Positions 12,178 to 20,990 of a stretch of DNA of 64,000 nucleotides are shown in pieces. Each line of letters starts with the position of its first letter. Position 1 is the first letter of the stretch. The position numbers were made by a program, and so were the translations under genes. The notes beneath the pieces are model-generated. The model saw nothing but the letters and a program-made list of their open reading frames with translations, made no database searches and had not been told where the DNA came from. This DNA comes from Selaginella moellendorffii (Eukaryota; Streptophyta; Lycopodiopsida; Selaginellales; Selaginellaceae), in the NCBI RefSeq assembly GCF_000143415.4, contig NW_003314302.1:1588395-1652394 (forward strand), in the 5' to 3' direction.

Positions 12178-12254
12178 AGCCAAGAAGCACTCTTTGTAAA
12201 CCCTAGTTCCTAGTTTTTAAAATTCTCATTTAAGCGCGAAAAATTAGGGTTCTT
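12178..12254. promoter_or_regulatory. short bidirectional promoter between photolyase and PPR gene
   Basis: Only 77 bp separate the ATG of the minus-strand photolyase gene (12177) from the ATG of the plus-strand PPR gene (12255). Both 5' leaders and the promoters must lie here or overlap the partner's coding region. No clear TATA box is seen on either strand; AAACCCTA- and AAATTAGGG-type telobox-like strings lie at about 12197-12206 and 12239-12249, on opposite strands. Confidence 0.55.
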
Positions 12255-15200
12255 ATGGTCGTATCGCCAGGGCAAATCTCCCAGAGGCGATTCCAGCGGC
12301 GGCTCCTCGTTCAGCTTCGATCGGTGAGTTCTAGATCGACATTGGAACAGGGATCGCGAGACGGTCGCATCGGGAGACTGCTTGCCGGATTGAAATCCTG
12401 CGCCAGGGCAAAAGATCTTCCGGGTGGAAAGAGACTCCAACGCGAGGCGATCGCCAGCGGCAGCGCCTCGAATGTCTTCGTGGCAACAGCGCTGGTGGAT
12501 TGCTTCGCAAAATGTGGAAGCATGGCAGATGCTCGCCAAGTTTTCGACGCCATGGCCAGTCGCGACGTGGTGTCTTGGAACGCTCTTCTCCTTGGGTATG
12601 TCGAGAATGGCGAGAGCGAGCTCGCATTGGAATTTTTTGCCGGAATGGGAGAGAAAGGCTGCGAGGGAAATGCCAGGACGTTCCTGGCGGCATTCATGGC
12701 TTGCTCAAGTTTGGCTTCCAGAGAAGCTGGAAAATCACTAGAGGGGAAGCTCGTCAAGCTAAAGTCACTGGAGAAGGGAATGGATCTTCACTCGCAGGCG
12801 TGGAAAAGAGGAAGAGATTGCCAGGAGAATTTCTTCATGGCGACTGGACTTCTCGACATGTACTCCAGGTGTGGAAGCATGGTTGACGCTCGACAGGTTT
12901 TTGATACCATGGAAAATCACGACATTGGCTCCCTGAACGCACTGATCGTGGGATACGTCGAGAATGGCCATAGCGAGCTTGCTTTGGAGATCTACTCGTC
13001 CTTCCGACAAGGTTCTAGCTTGGTTGCGAACGCTAAAACTTTCCTCGCCGCCACCATGGCCTGTGGAAACTTAGCAGCAAGCCAGGGAGAAAAGATTCTG
13101 GAAACGGGGAGAGCTATACACTTGCACGCGGTGAAGAGCTGCTGTGACGGGGATATATTTCTGGCAAACAGCCTGGTGGACATGTACGCCAAGTGTGGAA
13201 GCATGCCAAACGCTCGAAAGGTGTTCGACAGGATCCCGGCTCCAACTTTAGTGTCGTGGACTTCGCTCATCCAGGGGTACGTAGAAAACTCCCAGAGTGC
13301 TGTCGCTCTGGAACTCTTTGGCCTCCTAATGAAGAAGTGTTGTACCGTTCCAGATGCCAGGATTTTTGTCACCGGGATTATGGCCTGTGCTAGTCTGGCG
13401 TCTCAAGAGCAGCCAACTTTGGGAGATCTCAGCGGGAAGGATGTTAAAACGAGAAGCTTGAACAGAGGGCGAGAGATCGTCTCCATGGCTGAGGAGAGTG
13501 GCTGTGGAAAGGACGTCTTTCTCTTGACTGCGGCAATCGATATGTACGCGAAGTGTGGGAGCCTAGCGGAGGCGCAGAAGTGCTTCGACAGGATGCCGAG
13601 ACATGACACCGTGTCGTGGAACGCTTTGCTTCTCGGCTACGTGGAGAACGAAGAAGCAGACTTGGCACTGGAAGCTTATCAGCGGATGCGGCTAGAAAAA
13701 TGCCTGCCAAACTCGAGAACACTTCTGGCCTTGACGATGGCATATACGGCTTTGGCTACGAAAGAAGCTGGGGAACTCATCTATGGCCGGGTGGTGAAGA
13801 CGAAGAGCTTGGAGAAATGCACGGCTTTGCATTTGGAAGCCGAAAGGCAAGGCTTTGCGTCCGATATCATTCTCGCGGGGGCATTGGTGGATATGTATTC
13901 GAAGTGTGGGAGCCTGGCAGATGCTCGCAGAGTTTTCGACGGTATGCTACATCACAATGCAGTCGCATGGAAGTCACTGATTCTGGGATACTTGGAAGCT
14001 GGCGAAGACGAGATAGTTTTGGAGCTGTTTGGGAGGATGGGAGGATTTACAGGCTGCGTCGGCGATTCTCGGGTGTTGGTCGCTGCACTAGCGGCTTGCT
14101 CCAGTGCTGCTGTCCGGGAAGAATCCACACAGCTCGCTGATGGAAAGTCCGTAAAGCTGAGGTGCTTTGAGACTGCGTTTGCGATGCATGCTCAAGCAGT
14201 GCCTTGCGGCTGCTTCTCGGACATCTTCGTGGCGACTGCGCTGATCGACTTATACATGAACTGCGGAAGGATTCTGGAAGCTCGAGAGGTCTTCGACATG
14301 ATGGTGGATCACGACGTGGTGGCCTGGAACGCTCTGATACTGGGATACTTTGAGAACGACGAGAACGAGCTGGCTTTGGAGATGTTTGAGCGCATGGAAG
14401 CTCAAGGCGACTCGCCAAACGCAGCAACCTTCGTGGCCGTGCTAAGTTCCAGAGCTGCTTTGGCGACCAGAGAAGAAGGAACGAAAACGATCGATGGGAA
14501 GCTCGTGAAAGTCAAGTCACTAGAGGCCGGGATGGAACTCCACAGCCAGGCTGCTCGAACGGGATGCGACTCCGACGTCATGGTGGTCAACGCGTTGCTG
14601 GATTTCTACGCAAGGTGTGGCAGCCCAGCCGATTCCAGGAGAGTTTTCGACTGGATGCCTTGCCACAGCGTGGTGTCCTGGACTTCTCTGGTGGCCAGCT
14701 ACGCAGAGAATGGAGAGGCGGAGCTAGCCTTGAGCATCTTCTTCCTCATGGAAGCTTCAACAGGCTTTGCTCCGGTGGCTCGCTCGTTCGTCGCTGCACT
14801 GAAGGCCTGTGGAAGTTTGGTGGCTCTCGACTGCGGCAGAGCCATTCACGCAGCGATCAACAGGGATGATCCTCGCAGCAGCAGTAAAAGCAGCAGCAGT
14901 ATTCTTGAGAGATCTCTGGTGGAGTTCTACGGGAAGTGTGGGAAGGCGGCCAGCTCTCACAGGATCTTTGATGCTCTCGCCAGCAGCAGCAGGGACTTGA
15001 GTCTGTGGAACTCGCTCTTGGGGAGCTATAGCCACCAGGGAGACGCGGCTCGAGTTTTGGAGCTCTTTGGCTCCATGCACGACGAAGGCTTGAGAGGCGA
15101 TGGGATCACTTTCTCGTGCGTCCTCTCCGTGTGTGGCCGGACGGGGATGGTGGCCACGGGCAGGAGCTTGTTCCAAGCGATGAAATCCTCGGAGTATGGA

Positions 15201-15449
15201 GTGGAGCAAACTCTAGAGCACTTCCACTGCATGGTTGATCTTCTTGGACGTGCAAATCTACTGGAAGAAGCCATGGCAATGGCAAAAACGATGCCATTCG
15301 AGGCTACTACTGTGACTTGGACAATTCTTCTCAGTGCCTGCTGCAAATGGAAGAATCTGGATGTGGGAAGTATTGTGTTTGAGTTTTTGCTCAAGTTGGA
15401 CTCCAGGAATGCCACACCATACATTCTAATGTCTAATTTATGTAAATAA
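12255..15449 (+). CDS. pentatricopeptide repeat protein (PLS-like), 1064 aa, truncated E region
   Basis: Intronless, as is usual for plant PPR genes. The N-terminus (MVVSPGQISQRRFQRRLL) is rich in Arg, Ser and Gln and lacks acidic residues, which fits an organelle presequence. It is followed by about nine regular modules of roughly 100-115 residues, each with a VDMYAKCGSMPNARKVFDRI-like pair of helices and a VSWNALLLGYVENGESELAL-like pair. Between them lies a less usual spacer (KLVKLKSLEKGMDLHSQA). Such proteins bind organellar RNA for editing, splicing or processing. The last module reads HFHCMVDLLGR...EATTVTWTILLSACCKW...NATPYILMSN and then stops after LCK. The E and DYW regions that normally follow LLSN are therefore missing, either by true truncation or by a recent stop. 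RNA target and organelle cannot be told from the sequence. Confidence 0.9.
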   Translation: MVVSPGQISQRRFQRRLLVQLRSVSSRSTLEQGSRDGRIGRLLAGLKSCARAKDLPGGKRLQREAIASGSASNVFVATALVDCFAKCGSMADARQVFDAMASRDVVSWNALLLGYVENGESELALEFFAGMGEKGCEGNARTFLAAFMACSSLASREAGKSLEGKLVKLKSLEKGMDLHSQAWKRGRDCQENFFMATGLLDMYSRCGSMVDARQVFDTMENHDIGSLNALIVGYVENGHSELALEIYSSFRQGSSLVANAKTFLAATMACGNLAASQGEKILETGRAIHLHAVKSCCDGDIFLANSLVDMYAKCGSMPNARKVFDRIPAPTLVSWTSLIQGYVENSQSAVALELFGLLMKKCCTVPDARIFVTGIMACASLASQEQPTLGDLSGKDVKTRSLNRGREIVSMAEESGCGKDVFLLTAAIDMYAKCGSLAEAQKCFDRMPRHDTVSWNALLLGYVENEEADLALEAYQRMRLEKCLPNSRTLLALTMAYTALATKEAGELIYGRVVKTKSLEKCTALHLEAERQGFASDIILAGALVDMYSKCGSLADARRVFDGMLHHNAVAWKSLILGYLEAGEDEIVLELFGRMGGFTGCVGDSRVLVAALAACSSAAVREESTQLADGKSVKLRCFETAFAMHAQAVPCGCFSDIFVATALIDLYMNCGRILEAREVFDMMVDHDVVAWNALILGYFENDENELALEMFERMEAQGDSPNAATFVAVLSSRAALATREEGTKTIDGKLVKVKSLEAGMELHSQAARTGCDSDVMVVNALLDFYARCGSPADSRRVFDWMPCHSVVSWTSLVASYAENGEAELALSIFFLMEASTGFAPVARSFVAALKACGSLVALDCGRAIHAAINRDDPRSSSKSSSSILERSLVEFYGKCGKAASSHRIFDALASSSRDLSLWNSLLGSYSHQGDAARVLELFGSMHDEGLRGDGITFSCVLSVCGRTGMVATGRSLFQAMKSSEYGVEQTLEHFHCMVDLLGRANLLEEAMAMAKTMPFEATTVTWTILLSACCKWKNLDVGSIVFEFLLKLDSRNATPYILMSNLCK

Positions 15450-15685
15450 ATTGAACTTCTATTAAGGTTTTCATCTTTGTATTTGCCAACATATTTCCAA
15501 GATTATGGTGGTTCATAACCTTGGAAAGATGAAATATTATTTTGTATTTCTAAGATTATAGACTATCACAACAATCTTATCATAGTAAAATTATTATATG
15601 TGTTGCTAACCTGAGAAAGGTTTCACCTAGTATATAAGACAGTCTTAGAAACCTTCACATCTCATTCAGAGAATCTCACAAGAAA
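15450..15685. other. AT-rich spacer
   Basis: Holds the 3' end of the PPR gene and a likely promoter for the GDSL gene: TATATAAG at about 15632, some 50 bp upstream of the ATG at 15686. Confidence 0.4.
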
Positions 15686-16782
15686 ATGGGTTGTGTTTCT
15701 TATATTTTGTCTTTGATTTTAATGTTGCTCCCATTTTCTTCTCTTGCAGCTAACGCAGTATGTGCTCCAGAGATCTTTGTATTCACTGATTCACTTTCAG
15801 ATACTGGAAATCTTTGCACTGCCACTCCATCTCTTTGTGTTGCTAACAATCTTCCATATCGTCAAAACTTCCCTCAAGGTCAACATTCTAGATATGGTCT
15901 CCCAGGCTTTTGGTCACTCTCTAGCTCCAGATGCAATCCTTCCGACCTATGGTACAAATTTCTCTCGAGGGATCAACTTTGGAAATGCTGGCTGCACTGC
16001 AAGTTTTCCTGCATCTTTTGTTGTTCCTCCACAGGGGAGGAATCCATTTGCGCTTGAGATCCGGATTGGCGAGTACAGGCGTGTCCAGAAGCTTGTCCAG
16101 TAGAAATATAAGTCTTCATTCGTGGATCTTTTGCCATCTCCAGAAGGTTTCTCTCGTGCTTTATATTGGGTGGCAACGACTTCAACAAATATAATCTCTT
16201 CTACTACTCCAATCAGACTGCAATTGAGCAAATTCTTGTTCCCAACATCTTAAGAGTTATCAAGGAAGGGATCCAAAAGCTTATCAAGTATGGTGCCATG
16301 AATTTCTTGATTTGGGGTTTGCCAGCGCAAGGTTGTGCTTCTATTAATCTGGCACAAGCAACATCCTTGCCATTCACTAGTGCTGGGGATTATGATCAGC
16401 TTGGTTGTTCTAAGCTCTACAACAATCCGAGCATCTATTACAACCAAAAGCTAATGGATTTGGTTGACGAGTTCCGAGCAAACTATACAGATTGATCATT
16501 CTTCGTTCCGGATTGGTACTCGGATCATTTGGGAATGGTCAATGGCACTATTGGGTCGTTTGATTCGTCAAGGTTTTGGATGCTTGCTGTGGAACTCCCG
16601 GTGCGAAGTATAGATGTGGATCTCCCCCAGATCCAACGCTTGGATGCTTTTGCCGCACTCAAACGGTGTGCGATCCAAATGATTATATAATCTGGGATGG
16701 TATCCATTTTACCGAGGAATTCTCCAGGGTTGCATCTTTGCAGCCAATTCCAAGTTTCTTAAGACTGGAGGGAATACTTTAG
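15686..16782 (+). pseudogene. GDSL esterase/lipase pseudogene
   Basis: Opens with a clear signal peptide (MGCVSYILSLILMLLPFSSL) and the family block I as FVFTDSLSDTGN. The frame shifts near 15890, where the sequence continues as FGHSLAPDAILPTYGTNFSR and GINFGNAGCTASFPASF (block II) in another frame. It meets a stop near 16102, shifts to ALYWVGGNDFNKYN (block III, GxND) and GCASINLAQ, is stopped again at 16493, and ends in yet another frame with CDPNDYIIWDGIHFTEE, the Asp-His block V. All parts of a secreted plant GDSL hydrolase of about 360 aa are present, in order and without introns. At least three frameshifts and two stops make it non-functional unless the assembly is faulty. Confidence 0.85.
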
Positions 16783-17180
16783 TAATGAGCAAGACTTGTT
16801 AATTAATATTTGATTTTGAAGTTACTCAAATCTTGACATTTAACATGAAATATATCGATTTCAATTGATTTTGATTTGATATGTTTCTATGACTTAATAT
16901 TTTATTTCACATATGAAATAAAACATGCTTCCACATTTGTAGCGTTTGATATAAAATGTGCTTGATGATGCAATGTTTCGTTGGGAATTGCTAATGTTTT
17001 TTATTTTCGATTGCTATGAAATAAGATTTGATACTTCACGCTTCCAGTTTGCTAGCACGTGGTGAAATTGGAAGCTACGTGGCCGCTCACACTTCGCGTG
17101 TTGACGTGCTGGAGAAGGAAATATTGACGGTCCGCGTGGATTTGATCCAACGGCTGCGATGCGAAGCGTCGCCCTCACTT
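16783..17180. other. intergenic region upstream of AdoMetDC
   Basis: AT-rich to about 17040, then GC-richer, as expected of a promoter approaching the transcribed leader. No gene is seen. Confidence 0.5.
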
Positions 17181-17187
17181 TGTTATA
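17181..17187 (+). promoter_or_regulatory. probable TATA box of the AdoMet decarboxylase gene
   Basis: TTATAAG in a GC-rich surround at about 17181, roughly 195 bp before the tiny uORF and 118 bp before the first leader intron. It fits a transcription start near 17210-17220, but the site is inferred. Confidence 0.4.
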
Positions 17188-17299
17188 AGACCCGCGTTCT
17201 CGCTAGTTTTGCCCTACCTATTGTGAATTGTGCGCTTTTTTTCCCCTCTTTGTGGCGGCGCAGCGTTTTTGCTCGATTTCTTCGCGATCGTCGTTTCAG

Positions 17300-17365
17300 G
17301 TAAGCGCGGCGCTGCGGCATAGCAGCGGCAATCTCTCTGACTCGCGCTAGTCTTGTGTTTTGTAG
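17300..17365 (+). other. 5'-leader intron 1 of the AdoMet decarboxylase gene
   Basis: Donor CAG|GTAAGC at 17300 and acceptor TTTTGTAG at 17365 enclose 66 bp, the size of the other introns here. The tiny uORF starts 11 bp after the acceptor. Confidence 0.6.
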
Positions 17366-17375
17366 AAATCTTGGC

Positions 17376-17384
17376 ATGTTGTGA
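17376..17384 (+). promoter_or_regulatory. tiny uORF (Met-Leu-stop) of AdoMet decarboxylase
   Basis: ATG TTG TGA, whose final A is the A of the next ATG, so the tiny uORF and the small uORF overlap by one base (ATGTTGTGATGG). This one-base overlap is the known arrangement in plant AdoMetDC leaders, where translating the tiny uORF reduces initiation at the small one and so relieves repression when polyamines are low. The role here is inferred from that precedent. Confidence 0.8.
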
Positions 17385-17619
17385 TGGACGCCAAGGGAGG
17401 CGAGGACGATTCTAGCAGTAGTAGTAGTAACAGAAACTCCAAATTCCGATACGAGATCCCTCTCGGCTACGTTGTGGAGGACGTTCGGCCAAACGGGGGT
17501 TTCGAGAAGCTCCGGCGTGCCGGATTCACTGTGGTAAGCTCAATCTCTTCTGATTCCGCGAGGAAAAATTCTAACTTTTTCTTTTTTTTCTTTCCCAGTG
17601 CGTGAGGAAACCATCCTGA
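17384..17619 (+). CDS. conserved polyamine-responsive small uORF peptide, 56 aa
   Basis: Exons 17384-17533 and 17599-17619 joined in frame; the 65-bp intron runs from GTAAGC to TTTCCCAG. The peptide begins MDAKGGEDDSSSSSS, continues through YEIPLGYVVEDVRPNGG and ends in CVRKPS before TGA. These are the hallmarks of the plant AdoMetDC small uORF: a KGG-Ser-rich start, PLGYxxEDVRPNGG and a C-terminal VRKPS. In that family the nascent peptide stalls ribosomes when spermidine or spermine is high and blocks translation of the enzyme frame downstream. Odd points are an acidic EDD where flowering plants have lysines, a slightly longer middle, and an intron that separates the last six codons, the critical C-terminus, from the rest. 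Retaining that intron would replace CVRKPS with another tail. Confidence 0.92.
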
Positions 17620-17643
17620 CATTCCTTCCAGGAGCTTCTCTCA

Positions 17644-17711
17644 GTAAGATTTAGCTAGCGTTGGGAAGATAGATCTAGGCAGCCAGATTTTTTTTTTCTT
17701 CGTCCTTCTAG
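17644..17711 (+). other. putative 5'-leader intron 3 of the AdoMet decarboxylase gene
   Basis: GTAAGATTTAG at 17644 and a pyrimidine tract ending TTCTAG at 17711 enclose 68 bp, close to the sizes of leader introns 1 and 2. If spliced, the distance from the uORF stop to the main ATG shrinks from 110 to 42 nt. This is a prediction only. Confidence 0.4.
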
Positions 17712-17729
17712 CGGTCTTGGGGAAGCATC

Positions 17730-18983
17730 ATGGGACTGGAAGTAGCTTGGGTGGCGGGGCTCCAGCAGGAAGAAGTGGCAGCTACTGTTGGAGCAGTGGC
17801 AACTACTGGCTTCGAGGGATTCGAGAAGAGGCTGGAAATCGAATTCTCGTATGGTCCAAGCAGCGAGGCATCGGGTTTGAGGTCGGTTTCCAGGGAAGGC
17901 CTTGACAGGATGCTCAAGGCGGCCGAGTGCACGATAGTGGCCCAGCTTAGCAGCGACGAGTTTGATTCCTACGTGCTCTCGGAGTCGAGCCTCTTCGTCT
18001 ATCCACTCAAGGTGGTGATCAAGACTTGCGGCACCACCAAGCTGCTGAGGAGCATCCCGGTTCTGCTGGAGCTGGCCTCGAGTTTGGATCTCTCGGTCCG
18101 GTGCTGCAAGTATCGGCGAGGGAGTTTCTTCTTCCCGGCAGAGCAGGATTATCCTCACCGCAACTTCACGGACGAGGTGGAGTTTTTGGACGGCTTCTTT
18201 AGCGGAGGAAGAGGCTACGTTCTTGGAAGTTCTTCCTCGGCACAGAAGTGGCACGTCTACGTAGCACCGGCGGTGGAAGACGAGTTTGGCAGCAGCGAGC
18301 CAAGTTTCACGCTCGAGATGTGTATGACGGAGTTGGACAGGAAGGTGGCGACCGAGTTCTACAAGGACGTGAATTGCTCGGCCGAGGGAATGACTCGAGC
18401 TGCCGGGATTGATGGTCTTCTCCCCGGTGCCAGGATTTGCGACTTCGCCTTCGATCCGTGCGGCTACTCCATGAACAGCGTCGAGGGTGGCGCTTACTCG
18501 ACGATTCACGTCACTCCGGAGGATGGTTTCAGCTACGCGAGCTTTGAGACCATGGGATATGGACCGAGGGAGATTGATCTCCAGGTCCTGGTGGACAGAG
18601 TCTTGCGGTGCTTCAAACCGGGCTTCTTCTCGCTGGCACTTTATGCGACTGGGATCAGTGGAGCAGCCGGGAAAAAAAATGGTGGCTCCTCCTGGGGTGT
18701 GGGATTTGTTCCCAGAGGCTACTCTTGCGTGGGAAGTAGCCGCCAGGAACTTGGAAGTGGAGGAGATGTTGTGGTCTATCACACTTTCCGGGCCGAGGAG
18801 GAGCGATCGTCGCCATCGCCACCATCGCCAGATTGGTGGTCTTCAGTTCCAAGGCCTCTGGCAGTCTCGATCGATCCCAAGCGTCAGGAGCTGGAAAGTT
18901 TGAGCGACATCAAGCTCAAGTCGATCGAAACACTCAAGTTGAAGCAGCTGGTTGGCCGCCTGGTGCTGGAACAAGCTGCGTAA
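17730..18983 (+). CDS. SAMDC: S-adenosylmethionine decarboxylase proenzyme, 417 aa
   Basis: Cytosolic enzyme that decarboxylates AdoMet to supply aminopropyl groups for spermidine and spermine. The frame is uninterrupted, as in other plants. Near the N-terminus GFEGFEKRLEIEFS is typical. At residues 84-90 the motif SESSLFV contains the self-cleavage site between Glu85 and Ser86; Ser86 becomes the pyruvoyl cofactor. VIKTCGTTKLL follows. The stretch HVTPEDGFSYASFE is the conserved block that in plants includes the region governing turnover and active-site residues. The C-terminal ~70 residues are family-variable. ATG 17730 is the first in frame, and the length (417 aa) is slightly above the flowering-plant enzymes. 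Translation is probably controlled by the uORF pair in the leader. No spermidine synthase gene is nearby. Confidence 0.95.
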   Translation: MGLEVAWVAGLQQEEVAATVGAVATTGFEGFEKRLEIEFSYGPSSEASGLRSVSREGLDRMLKAAECTIVAQLSSDEFDSYVLSESSLFVYPLKVVIKTCGTTKLLRSIPVLLELASSLDLSVRCCKYRRGSFFFPAEQDYPHRNFTDEVEFLDGFFSGGRGYVLGSSSSAQKWHVYVAPAVEDEFGSSEPSFTLEMCMTELDRKVATEFYKDVNCSAEGMTRAAGIDGLLPGARICDFAFDPCGYSMNSVEGGAYSTIHVTPEDGFSYASFETMGYGPREIDLQVLVDRVLRCFKPGFFSLALYATGISGAAGKKNGGSSWGVGFVPRGYSCVGSSRQELGSGGDVVVYHTFRAEEERSSPSPPSPDWWSSVPRPLAVSIDPKRQELESLSDIKLKSIETLKLKQLVGRLVLEQAA

Positions 18984-19601
18984 GGAGGAAAAGAAGAAAA
19001 ACAATAAGAACAATAAGCGGCATATTCTGTCGCGTGTGAAAGAATATCCTTTGTGTGGTGTTTTAAGTTTATTCTGTCGGTGTTGCCCTAAAATTTGTGG
19101 TATATTCTGTTTGCGCTGCGCACATTCTGTTTAGTTTTTAATCGGTCAAAGGTGATTGCCAGCTGGCCAAACGCGGCTTGACCGTGAAACTACGTGGTGG
19201 AAACTTCACAGACTATGGATGTTTTAACGATGAGTAAATTTCTCGGATGGCAATGAGAATGTGTTCGTGCTCTTCTCATGGACGACGAACACGCAACTCT
19301 TCTCTTTTCCCCACAGAAGCTTCTCCGTAGAAATCGCGAGGGTTCTAGCGAAGGAGCAGGCGGCGTCCGCGGCGGGGCAAGGATTCTTGGAGAAAGGGCA
19401 TGGCGCCAGCGCCCGGGTAGGCAGGCGACGCGCGAAATGCGTGTGCGCGATCGCTGTTCTTGCTGCGGGCATCCATTGTGATCGCGATTATCTAGGTCTG
19501 TGGAGGAAATCGGTGGATTGAGCTTGTCTAGGGAAGAAATCGTCGCCCGGGTGGAAGATTACGGTGTGAGCGTGGGATTGCTTGTGGTTTCAGTGATCTG
19601 T
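18984..19601. other. intergenic region and 5' part of the kinase gene
   Basis: Holds the 3' end of the AdoMetDC transcript and a GC-rich leader. An open frame in phase with the kinase runs from 19482 without an ATG until 19602. A non-ATG start, an upstream spliced exon, or simply the ATG at 19602 are all possible. Confidence 0.4.
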
Positions 19602-20990
19602 ATGTGGTGGTTTCGTCGGCGCCGGGGCCGAAGGGATGATCGTCCAAAGCGCAGCATTGCGATGTCTTCTTCTTCGTCCTCCGGGGACTACAAACGTAAC
19701 TCCAAAAAACTGGCTTGTTTCTTTCTTTCTACTTTTTTCTTTTATTTCTTCGTTGTTCGATGAAGACACTGACGCTCTTTTTGTTTGTTCTTGTGACAGT
19801 TGCGTGCTACTCTTACACCGATTTACAATCCGCTACAGAGAACTTCTCTCCCGAGAAGAAGATTGACGAGGGACAATTTGGCGAGCTCTACAAGGCTAGT
19901 GTTGTTTGTATTTTTTTCTTTTCTAATCTTTCTGTGGCTAATCGTTCTTCCTGCTCGCTCGGTTTTTTCTATCTTCAGGGTGAATTGTCGGATGGAACCA
20001 AGTTTGCGGTGAAGAAGCTTTCATCAAAGTATCACAAAGAAGACCACAGTGTGTTCGCTAGCGATGTTTCCAGTATCTTCGCTGTTGAGCATCCAAATCT
20101 CGTCAAGCTCATGGGCTGCTGCATCGAGGCCGATGAGCAATTTCTGCTGTACGAGTTCCTCGAGAACGGAAGACCACTCTCGCGGCTTCTCTTCAGTAAG
20201 TTTCTCTTGGCTAGCTGGAGTTTTCTAAGTTGTTCTTACGTAAGCCATTGCAGACCCAGATAATGGCGAATGCCTAAGCTGGCAAACAAGAATGACCATT
20301 GCGATTGGGATCGCTCGGGGTGTTAATTATCTCCATGAGGAAGCTCATGTTATCCACGGGGATATCCAAGCAAGCAATATCATCATTGATGAGAACTTCA
20401 CACCGAAAATCTCGGATTTTGGTCTTACAAGCCTTCTACCTGACGAGGATAGCTACATCAACTCAAGATTCAGTGGAACTTTGTAAGTATCTTTTACCTT
20501 TTCCGCGTAGAAAAAGTCCTGATGCCTTTTGGCTTTCGATGCACAGGGGTTACATTGCTCCAGAAGTCGCTCAAGGCAAGCTGACGGACAAGGCCGACGT
20601 ATTCAGCTTTGGAGTCTTGCTCCTGGAGATCGTGAGTGGGAGGAACAACTTCGAACCAGATCTACCAATGGAGACGGTGTTCCTCGTACAATGGGTCAGT
20701 GCTAGCAGCTTATATATTTCTCTTTCTTTCTTGAGTTTCTCATGGCCGAAGTGACACAAACGCAGACTTGGAAACTATACGAGCAAGGCAAAGTTTTGGA
20801 GCTGGTCGATCCACTGCTCAACAACGATTTCCCGGAGGAGGAAGTTTTCAGAGCCATCCACATTGCGCTCTTGTGCACGCAAGACTCCGTCAAGAGCCGG
20901 CCACACATGGTCCAGGTACGAGCCATGCTAACAGGTGACTGGGAAATCTCCGTGTTTCCGTCGAGGCCAGGATCGCTGACGGGCCCGTGA
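19602..20990 (+). CDS. receptor-like (cytoplasmic) kinase with altered HRD loop, six exons
   Basis: Exons: 19602-19695, 19800-19894 (or 19900), 19979-20195, 20254-20482, 20547-20694 and 20766-20990. The product resembles the CRPK1/DUF26-LRR-VIII-like kinases: [19 protein letters not shown], a glycine loop [15 protein letters not shown]-like FAVKKL with the ATP lysine, [11 protein letters not shown], then [12 protein letters not shown] instead of [50 protein letters not shown] and a C-lobe end [13 protein letters not shown]. The catalytic Asp and DFG are kept, but Arg of HRD is Gly and the following Lys is Gln. The alpha-C Glu also appears as Asp (FASDV). Activity may be weak or absent. Upstream of the ATG used here, a hydrophobic stretch ([16 protein letters not shown]) could be a membrane anchor if translation starts earlier. 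The 5' end and exon 2 donor (GC at 19895 or GT at 19901) are uncertain. Confidence 0.82.

Noticed and set aside
17655-18782. 375-codon minus-strand frame opposite AdoMet decarboxylase
   Set aside because: Shadow of a strongly coding plus-strand frame; no motifs of its own.
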